IMG/VR virus record: IMGVR_UViG_3300030099_004062
Span: 1-28,773 of that record
DNA length: 28,773 nt
Strand: one strand, 5' to 3'
Origin: a virus
Notes under the pieces: model-generated
Databases searched by the model: none
What the model saw: only the letters and a program-made list of their open reading frames with translations
Told to the model about the DNA's origin: nothing
Program-made: the position numbers and the translations under genes
In this document: one piece after another, positions 1 to 5,264 of the stretch
How positions within the stretch are numbered: position 1 is the stretch's first letter
Layout of the letters: the number at the start of each line of letters is the position of its first letter

Positions 1-276
1 GATATGACTGGTGGAAGAGGTGTGTCTTGGATGTCTAAGCATGCTACACAAAGATTTAGCTCACCTGTAAAGGCTCATTTAACTCCTTCGCAAGAAGAAA
101 AATTAAACGATGGACTTAAGGCAGCAATGCATTACAATAAAGATGAAAAAGATGCAGGAGCTATGGCAAAAATGGTTTCACCTTTAAACCAATATGATGA
201 AGTTGTTTTAGGTGGAAACAAAGGAGACAAATCTAAAACTAAGCCAGGAGAAAAAGACTACGAAGATAAAAAATAG
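1..276 (+). CDS. Small phage protein of unknown function, possibly 5'-truncated
   Basis: The reading frame is open from base 1, so the gene may begin upstream of the window. Internal candidate starts are ATG at 4 and ATG at 31. The product is hydrophilic and lysine-rich, with a polar K/D/E tail ending in DKK, no membrane segment and no motif I recognise. A GGNKGDKSK stretch precedes the tail. The stop is five bases before the next ATG, so it is co-transcribed with the small proteins that follow. I cannot assign a role. Its position beside other small basic proteins suggests a minor virion or accessory product, which is inference only. Confidence 0.6.
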   Translation, partial: DMTGGRGVSWMSKHATQRFSSPVKAHLTPSQEEKLNDGLKAAMHYNKDEKDAGAMAKMVSPLNQYDEVVLGGNKGDKSKTKPGEKDYEDKK

Positions 277-280
277 TTAA

Positions 281-700
281 ATGCCTTTTTATTTAAAACC
301 AGGTAAACATAATCAGCAAAAACCTCAAAGTATAATGGATCCTAATTATACAGAAGAAAAACCTGAGTGGAGCGCTGACAAAGTTATAGAATTAAATAAT
401 TTAGCTTCTAAAGCTGAATCTACAGCGGCTTTACCAGGAGGCAAATTTGCAGCTAAAAGTCTTATTAAAGAAGGTTTAAAAAAATATGTAGGTCCTATTG
501 CAGGTAGAATTTTTGGTATAGGCAGTATGATGTTAACAAGTCAATCAGCTTATGCTAGACCACCAGGTGAAGATGTTGATGGTGAATATATCCAGTATGA
601 TGATTTTGAAAACCCTAAATGGAGTCAAACAAATTATGCTAAACGTTATCAAAATCTTAATTTATCACCACCATCAACAACAACTAATAATGAAGAATAA
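281..700 (+). CDS. Conserved-looking small phage protein (139 aa), unknown function
   Basis: The start is the first ATG after the upstream stop, and the leader is A/T-only with no Shine-Dalgarno sequence. The N-terminus (MPFYLKPGK) resembles that of the next gene (MAFKLGKPP): a short hydrophobic/basic opening. Residues 55-90 form an alanine/glycine-rich, mildly hydrophobic stretch (PGGKFAAKSLIKEG, then VGPIAGRIFGIGSMML) that could be an amphipathic or membrane-active helix. The C-terminus is acidic, then Ser/Pro/Thr/Asn-rich. It sits just upstream of a holin gene, so a lysis-associated or minor virion role is possible. I see no catalytic motif of an endolysin. Confidence 0.7.
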   Translation: MPFYLKPGKHNQQKPQSIMDPNYTEEKPEWSADKVIELNNLASKAESTAALPGGKFAAKSLIKEGLKKYVGPIAGRIFGIGSMMLTSQSAYARPPGEDVDGEYIQYDDFENPKWSQTNYAKRYQNLNLSPPSTTTNNEE

Positions 701-702
701 TT

Positions 703-858
703 ATGGCTTTTAAATTAGGAAAACCACCATATACATATGACCCTACACCAGTGTATCACACGCCAATGGAAAAAGGGAAAACTTACTCTAGAAGTAAAAT
801 GAATGAAGGAGATTCTGCGTTACCATGGGAAGCAGAAGCATATAGAAAAACAAAATAA
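703..858 (+). CDS. 51-aa small phage protein
   Basis: This short gene reads MAFKLGKPPYTYDPTPVYHT at its N-terminus and ends in a WEAEAYRKTK tail before a TAA. It starts two bases after the preceding stop and ends ten bases before the next start, so it fills an otherwise empty slot in the operon. The opening resembles that of the 139-residue neighbour. From memory, short proteins with a MAFKLG-type start are frequent in marine phages, with no assigned function. The tight spacing and plausible codon use support it as real; the role is unknown. Confidence 0.6.
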   Translation: MAFKLGKPPYTYDPTPVYHTPMEKGKTYSRSKMNEGDSALPWEAEAYRKTK

Positions 859-868
859 ATTAAATTAA

Positions 869-1045
869 ATGAATAATAAAAGTAATGAATCTAAAGGTTT
901 AGGAGATACAATTCATAAGTTTACAACTGCAACTGGAATTAAAAAAGTAGTAGATGTAGTATCTGAAAAATTAAATAAACCATGTGGTTGTAATCAAAGA
1001 AGAGACGCTTTAAATAAAATGTTTCCTTATGGCAACAAAAAATAA
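869..1045 (+). CDS. 58-aa protein with CGC-x2-RR motif
   Basis: Translation gives a 58-residue protein with a polar N-terminus, a short predicted helix (GIKKVVDVVSEKL, residues 23-35) and a C-terminal motif PCGCNQRRDALNKMFPY (residues 38-54). From memory the Cys-Gly-Cys, Arg-Arg, Leu-Asn and Phe-Pro-Tyr pattern recurs in small proteins of phages. The two cysteines could bind metal or form a disulfide, but two alone are weak evidence. Its last 17 bases overlap the holin start in another frame, suggesting coupled translation. The function is unknown; association with the lysis block is inferred from position. Confidence 0.72.
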   Translation: MNNKSNESKGLGDTIHKFTTATGIKKVVDVVSEKLNKPCGCNQRRDALNKMFPYGNKK

Positions 1046-1499
1046 AAAAAAATTTTCTGAAACTAAAGTAGGAGCTTTTTTATCAAAAGCAGCACCTGGA
1101 ATTTTAGGTACTGTGGGTGATGTGTTACCAGATCAAGGTGTTTTAGGTATGGTTAAAAACTTAATACAAAAAGAACCTGACACTGTGTTACCACCAGAAG
1201 ATAAAGAAAAAGCTATGAAGCTTTTAGAAATGGATATAATAGAAATGCAAGAAGTATCAAAAAGATGGGACAGCGACATGAAATCAGATTCATGGCTAAG
1301 TAAAAACACACGTCCATTATCTTTAATATTTCTTACAATTTCTATGGTAATTTTAATAATATTAGATAGTTTTCAATGGACCTTCACGGTAGATACTGGC
1401 TGGGTAGAATTATTGAAAACTTTGTTAGTCACCGTTTATGTAGCCTATTTTGGGTCACGAGGTGCGGAAAAATTTAAAAGTATAAGTAATAATAAATAA
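1029..1499 (+). CDS. Holin, GTA/3TM-holin-like
   Basis: This 156-residue protein probably forms the inner-membrane lesion that releases endolysin at lysis. Residues 1-50 are basic with a glycine/valine-rich amphipathic stretch. Residues 60-90 form a charged helix ending in DSWLSKNTRPLSL. Two strong hydrophobic segments follow at about 97-113 and 126-141, then a basic tail. The 'D-W-L-(S/T)-(K/R)-N-x-R-P-L' junction just before the first membrane helix is characteristic of the holin family described for gene-transfer-agent release (3TM holins). The start at 1029 overlaps the preceding gene by 17 bases and has no Shine-Dalgarno sequence. No endolysin is visible beside it; it may lie upstream of the window. 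Confidence 0.8.
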   Translation: MATKNKKKFSETKVGAFLSKAAPGILGTVGDVLPDQGVLGMVKNLIQKEPDTVLPPEDKEKAMKLLEMDIIEMQEVSKRWDSDMKSDSWLSKNTRPLSLIFLTISMVILIILDSFQWTFTVDTGWVELLKTLLVTVYVAYFGSRGAEKFKSISNNK

Positions 1500-1522
1500 T
1501 AACAACAACAATAACAAAAATT

Positions 1523-2662
1523 ATGGCAAGTAGATATTTAAAAATTCCTGTTGTACAAAGAGTAATTACTAGTGATGAAAAAGGATTACAAACTGGATCT
1601 TACAGCAAAATTTTAAAAACTTTAAGAATTCCTCAAGAATTTTTAGGAACTTCAACTGGTTCTGTGTATTTTAGTGATGCAAATTCATCTAATGGATCTG
1701 CTATTCCGCTGGAATTATCATCAATTGTTAAAGAACAAATGAACACATGGGATGATTTATATAATGGAGGTCAATTTCCTGAAAATATTGGTGATCCGAG
1801 TTTCATTTTTGGCGGGTTTTGGATTCAAATTCCTTTAAATGTAAGTAAAACATTATGGCAATCAACTGAAGTCTCTATTCCAGGAGGAGATAATGTAGAT
1901 AATTTCGTACAATATAACGGTTCTTTATGGCTAAGAGTTTCTCAAGAAGTTGTATATACAAACAACTTATTTAACGATGTAACTCAAACATGGTATACAT
2001 ATCCTTTTTTATCAAATTTAGTAAAACAAAACAACTCAGAATATGCAATGAAAATTGATAGTGATATAGCTGTAGTAGGTGATAAAGGATACAATCAAAT
2101 ACAAAAGTTTTTACAAGACAAAGTTCAAAAAGCTTTAGTTTCAAACCCTGGAGCTTCAGAAACTTTATTAGATTTTGGTAAAACTAATAAACAATTAGAC
2201 GCTGGTCAATGGGGATGTTTAACACCTCAAGAGCTTGTTAATGCTGGAGATGATCCAAATGATTTAGTACTTACAAATCAACAATTGCCAGCAGCAGGAC
2301 AAGAATTTATAAACGGCGAGTGTAGACTAGTAGTCACATGTGCTGTAATAACTAATAGAGGACAAGGTGTTTCAACTGCTGATTCAGTAGATGAAATTCA
2401 ATCTTATCCAACTCTTGCAGAGACATGGGGTATTACTGGTGGTTCAGAGGGCGATGGTCTTTACGATGATTCACATCTTGGCGCTTTACCTGGTAATGCA
2501 ACTGGTGGTTTAGCTCAAGAAATAAATTTAAATCCAGCTCAATTATTTAGTGATGGAGCTAATATTCTTGAGCAGTTTGCAGGAACAGTTCAGTTTACAA
2601 GTAAAACAATACAACTTAACTGTTGTGAAAACTGGAGTCAAGGACCAATAAAAGGTAAATAA
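1523..2662 (+). CDS. Probable virion decoration/fibre protein with ANPG-type module (379 aa)
   Basis: The protein is rich in Asn, Gln, Ser and Gly with alternating hydrophobic residues, as in beta-structured virion proteins. It has no signal peptide or membrane helix. Residues 190-220 hold a helix (IQKFLQDKVQKALVSNPG) followed by a short strand ending DFGK. The same helix-NPG-strand unit occurs in the next two genes, at residues 187-220 of the 288-residue protein and 76-98 of the 115-residue protein. A Cys-Cys pair lies near the C-terminus (LNCCENW). No database family is claimed. Its place between the lysis and packaging genes fits a structural accessory protein such as a head fibre. The leader is an A/T- and AAC-repeat run with no Shine-Dalgarno sequence. 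Confidence 0.75.
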   Translation: MASRYLKIPVVQRVITSDEKGLQTGSYSKILKTLRIPQEFLGTSTGSVYFSDANSSNGSAIPLELSSIVKEQMNTWDDLYNGGQFPENIGDPSFIFGGFWIQIPLNVSKTLWQSTEVSIPGGDNVDNFVQYNGSLWLRVSQEVVYTNNLFNDVTQTWYTYPFLSNLVKQNNSEYAMKIDSDIAVVGDKGYNQIQKFLQDKVQKALVSNPGASETLLDFGKTNKQLDAGQWGCLTPQELVNAGDDPNDLVLTNQQLPAAGQEFINGECRLVVTCAVITNRGQGVSTADSVDEIQSYPTLAETWGITGGSEGDGLYDDSHLGALPGNATGGLAQEINLNPAQLFSDGANILEQFAGTVQFTSKTIQLNCCENWSQGPIKGK

Positions 2663-2684
2663 AAACATAAATAACACACAAACA

Positions 2685-3551
2685 ATGAACATAGAATATT
2701 TAAATTTTAGAGGATTTAACACGACCTCTAATGTAAAAGCAACTTTTACAGATCCTGGAAAAGGAGAATTTGAGAAAGTAGAAGACATGTATTATGGAAT
2801 AGAAAATACAAGAACTTTAACAGTTAATAAAAGTGATGTAATGTCTATATACTCTTATATTCCTGAAACAGTAAATTTAGGAGCTGGAGAATGCTCAGGA
2901 TGTAATGTATGCTTAAGTTATAGAGTGGTATTAGGATTAAAAAATCAAGGATATTTAGAATTAAATATTGTTTCAGATGTACCTGTTAACAATGTACAAG
3001 AGTTAGGTCCTGGTCAACTTGGCACATTATCTACAGATTCTGGACTAAGAGCGCTAACAGTTCCTTTTAATTCATGGGTATTAAACAATAATGTTAGTGA
3101 AGATTCAACATGCGGTGGTCAAATGACAAATGCAATTTTCGAAATTCAATCACCAGTTGCTTTGCTAGATGGAAAACAATATCAGTGGACTCCAGAAGCA
3201 ATTAAAGCTTACTTTGGAGTACTTAATTCAGACGGAAATTTTGCAACTAGTGTAAGAGAATTAGTAAGTAGATGGTTAGAAGAAAAAGTAAGTAATTACT
3301 TAATAGCTAATCCTGGAACACCTCTAACAGATGTGGTTTTAGGCGAAGTAAAAGACTATACTTATGAAGGTGTAACTTATGGCGGTTTTAAATTAAGATT
3401 TGGTGGAATTGGAATACCTAAACCATTTTTTAGCCTTGATAAAAACCAGTACGTTTTCTCACAGAATGTTGCAACAGCTTATCCATTTAGATGGAGCGAT
3501 ACATATGTAGTTTCTACGTCAGCTGGTGGACCTCCAGGCGGTGAAGCATAA
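2685..3551 (+). CDS. Probable virion decoration/fibre protein with ANPG-type module (288 aa)
   Basis: This is a beta-rich, soluble protein lying 22 bases after the 379-residue gene. Residues 66-78 contain a CX2CX2C cluster (C70, C73, C76), with a further cysteine at 143, so a metal site or disulfides are possible. Residues 187-220 repeat the helix-NPG-strand unit (RWLEEKVSNYLIANPG, then VVLGEVKD) shared with both neighbours. The C-terminus ends in glycine/proline-rich loops (GGPPGGEA). A structural role on the capsid or tail is inferred from the shared module and gene position. It has no recognisable enzymatic motif and no Shine-Dalgarno sequence. Confidence 0.75.
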   Translation: MNIEYLNFRGFNTTSNVKATFTDPGKGEFEKVEDMYYGIENTRTLTVNKSDVMSIYSYIPETVNLGAGECSGCNVCLSYRVVLGLKNQGYLELNIVSDVPVNNVQELGPGQLGTLSTDSGLRALTVPFNSWVLNNNVSEDSTCGGQMTNAIFEIQSPVALLDGKQYQWTPEAIKAYFGVLNSDGNFATSVRELVSRWLEEKVSNYLIANPGTPLTDVVLGEVKDYTYEGVTYGGFKLRFGGIGIPKPFFSLDKNQYVFSQNVATAYPFRWSDTYVVSTSAGGPPGGEA

Positions 3552-3569
3552 CAATTAATACTTTAAAAC

Positions 3570-3917
3570 ATGGCACAATATTTAGAATTTGAAATTGTAA
3601 ATAGTTCACAGCCATCTGAAGAAGGAAAATTTGTTATCGACAAAGATGATATAAAATTTGCTTATGCAGTAGATAACACAACGTATAGATTAGTAATAAA
3701 TGATACGTTTGAAACAAGCGGTACTAATGTAAATTTATCATTAGACACTACAGTTGATGGAAGTGGAACAGCCCCAACAATTTCTAACAAAACGTTAAAT
3801 GATAGGTGGGCAAGATTAATGACTGCTAATCCAGGTGGCGTAAAAACCAACGTTGGATTTGGTAGAGATAATAATAATGAACCGATATATATAAGCGGAG
3901 GATTATTTAATATATAA
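3570..3917 (+). CDS. Small beta-rich phage protein with ANPG motif (115 aa)
   Basis: Residues 1-66 read as successive beta strands (YLEFEIVNSS, KFVIDKDDIKFAYAV, YRLVIND). Residues 76-98 follow as a helix ending in TANPGGVKTNVGFG. From memory, small marine-phage proteins with this layout and an 'ANPGG' turn are common and unassigned. It looks like a minimal version of the module carried by the two larger upstream proteins. It is the last gene before a strong hairpin at 3926-3946, so it closes this gene group. A decoration or minor structural role is plausible but not shown. Confidence 0.72.
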   Translation: MAQYLEFEIVNSSQPSEEGKFVIDKDDIKFAYAVDNTTYRLVINDTFETSGTNVNLSLDTTVDGSGTAPTISNKTLNDRWARLMTANPGGVKTNVGFGRDNNNEPIYISGGLFNI

Positions 3918-3925
3918 TAACATAA

Positions 3926-3946
3926 GGGGTGTTTTTATAACACCCC
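3926..3946 (+). terminator. Hairpin, possible terminator or processing site
   Basis: GGGGTGTT (3926-3933) pairs perfectly with AACACCCC (3939-3946) around a TTTAT loop, nine bases after the stop of the 115-residue gene. The downstream side reads AAATGTTGAATT, not a T-run, so intrinsic termination on the + strand may be weak. It could instead act as a partial terminator or RNA-stability element separating the structural accessory genes from the packaging operon. Confidence 0.6.
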
Positions 3947-3970
3947 AAATGTTGAATTAAATTTAATATA

Positions 3971-4216
3971 ATGAATAAAAAAGCAATAACCAAAGAAGAG
4001 TTAGACAATATATTAACTCTGCAAAACAAAATAGCGCAACTATTACATAAAATAGGGGTTGCAGAAACAGAAAAACACGCGTTACTTCATGAGCTAGCGG
4101 GTGTAAATCAAGATCAAGGGAAATTAAAAAATGATTTAGAAGATAAGTATGGTGCTATAGATATTAATCTAGAGGATGGTACTTATACTGAACATAAACC
4201 TGACACAGATGAGTAA
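3971..4216 (+). CDS. Small coiled-coil phage protein (81 aa)
   Basis: Residues 6-60 form a continuous charged helix with heptad-like leucine/isoleucine spacing (LTLQNKIAQLLHKIGVAETE). The protein ends in LEDKYGAIDINLEDGTY. From memory this 'long helix, then KYG-x-(I/V)-(D/N)-I-x-DG' layout is widespread in small proteins of marine and T4-like phages, without an agreed function. It is the first gene after the 3926 hairpin, with a purely A/T leader. Its stop codon overlaps the next gene's start (ATGAGTAA), so translation is probably coupled. Confidence 0.75.
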   Translation: MNKKAITKEELDNILTLQNKIAQLLHKIGVAETEKHALLHELAGVNQDQGKLKNDLEDKYGAIDINLEDGTYTEHKPDTDE

Positions 4217-4436
4217 TGTAATACGTAAGATTAGTATTGGGTCGGATTATAAAAACGATGCAATGCATTATTCAGTAGGTCAAGAAGTTTATGGAGGTCA
4301 TATAATTTCTCATATTTTATTTGAGCCTACTGATAACTCTTACAATATACATATTAAAAAAAGAGATGAAATATTGCCATGGAAAAAATTTAATTCCCAA
4401 ATGGCAATAGCAGTAGAATACGATCTTGAATATTAA
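4209..4436 (+). CDS. Small conserved-type phage protein (75 aa), GSDYKxxAMHYxVGQ motif
   Basis: I choose ATG 4209, which overlaps the preceding TAA, over the upstream in-frame ATG at 4176. The extra 11 residues (MVLILNINLTQ) would lie inside the upstream gene and do not look like part of the family. The protein reads RKISIGSDYKNDAMHYSVGQ near its start, then alternating strands and a WKKFN motif, and ends in AVEYDLEY. From memory this is a recurrent small protein in marine phages of unknown function. Its stop overlaps the next ATG by one base (TAATG), giving a translationally linked pair with the GroES-like gene. Confidence 0.75.
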   Translation: MSNVIRKISIGSDYKNDAMHYSVGQEVYGGHIISHILFEPTDNSYNIHIKKRDEILPWKKFNSQMAIAVEYDLEY

Positions 4437-5041
4437 TGAAAAGTTTATACGATTTTATTGTACAACCAATAGGTGAAACATATAACAATAAAACAAAAGT
4501 AAATGGAAAAGATTTAATTTTAAATAATAAAATTGAGTCTTGGAAATTTGTGAATAGAAATGCTAAAGTTATTTCTACACCAACAGCATTTAAAACAGAT
4601 ATAAAAATAGGTGACACTATTGTAGTTCATCAAAATATTTTTAGAAAATTTTATAACATGCAGGGTGAAAAGAAAAACAGTAGAAGTTATTTTAAAGATA
4701 ATTTGTATTTTGCATCATTGGATCAAATATATTTATATAAAAATAATAACAAATGGCATACTTTTGGTGATAGATGTTTTATAAAACCTATAAAAAACAC
4801 TGATGTTTTAAAGCATCAAAAAACAACTCCTTATGTTGGTATATTAAAATATACTAATAGGTTGTTAAAAGCACGTGATATTGCTTTAGAAGATGTAATA
4901 GGATTTAAACCTGGTGCTGAATGGGAGTTTGTTATTGATAATGAGTTGCTTTATTGCATGAAATCTAATGATATTGTAATTAAATATGGAAGTAAAGAAA
5001 ATCAAAAGGAATATAATCCAAGCTGGGCGCATAGCTGTTGA
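4436..5041 (+). CDS. GroES-like co-chaperonin (201 aa)
   Basis: The product probably caps a GroEL-type chaperonin to help fold virion proteins, as T4 gp31 and GroES do. Residues 7-30 (IVQPIGETY, then DLILN) match the first GroES strands. Residues 44-64 (KVISTP, then IKIGDTIVVH) match the 'V-x-(A/S)-x-G ... V-x-x-GD-x-V' core. Residues 160-184 (GAEWEFVIDNELLYCMKSND, then IVIKY) closely follow the GroES C-terminal pattern 'G-x-E-(Y/V)-x-x-D-x-E-x-Y-x-x-x-x-x-x-D-I'. The segment in between (65-158) is much longer than in bacterial GroES, which is about 97 residues in total; it includes HQNIFRKFY and LYFASLDQIYLYK. The family core ends near residue 185; the last 16 residues overlap the next gene. 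The fold call is from pattern only. Confidence 0.65.
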   Translation: MKSLYDFIVQPIGETYNNKTKVNGKDLILNNKIESWKFVNRNAKVISTPTAFKTDIKIGDTIVVHQNIFRKFYNMQGEKKNSRSYFKDNLYFASLDQIYLYKNNNKWHTFGDRCFIKPIKNTDVLKHQKTTPYVGILKYTNRLLKARDIALEDVIGFKPGAEWEFVIDNELLYCMKSNDIVIKYGSKENQKEYNPSWAHSC

Positions 5042-5264
5042 TGAGTTAATAAAAGTTGCAAAAGAACCTATTATAGACTTTGGTCCAGATATTTCAGCTG
5101 ATAGGTTAAAAAATGCAGCTGCTACAAAAAAATTAGCTATATTTGATGCTTTTGAAATACTTTCAAAAATCAATGAAGAAGAAAATATTATAGAAGGTAA
5201 AGTAGAACAAGAAACTAAAAAACCAAAAGAATTTAAAGGTTTTGCAGAAGGGAGGTCTAAATAA
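4986..5264 (+). CDS. Putative terminase small subunit (92 aa)
   Basis: A small helical protein directly upstream of the large terminase, with the stop and start sharing one base (TAATG). Residues 1-30 are basic and helical. Residues 38-65 (SADRLKNAAATKKLAIFDAF, then EILSKINEEE) form a second long helix, and the tail is charged. The size, helical content and position fit a DNA-recognition small terminase subunit, but I see no clear helix-turn-helix, so this rests mainly on context. The start overlaps the GroES-like gene by 56 bases. A later start is unlikely, because no other methionine occurs in the frame. Confidence 0.5.
   Translation: MEVKKIKRNIIQAGRIAVDELIKVAKEPIIDFGPDISADRLKNAAATKKLAIFDAFEILSKINEEENIIEGKVEQETKKPKEFKGFAEGRSK

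Noticed and set aside
281-700. Endolysin candidate beside the holin
   Set aside because: No amidase, lysozyme or peptidase motif can be seen in the 139-residue product.
2543-2788. Reverse-strand open frame across the end of the 379-residue gene
   Set aside because: It lies antisense across two well-supported genes and has the composition of a shadow frame.
4176-4208. Upstream in-frame ATG extending the 75-residue gene
   Set aside because: The extra residues overlap the preceding gene and are hydrophobic filler; the ATG at 4209 overlaps the upstream stop, as other junctions here do.
5250-5255. GGGAGG as evidence for a Shine-Dalgarno-using host
   Set aside because: It is a single site within coding sequence; the remaining starts lack such sites, so it does not define the host.
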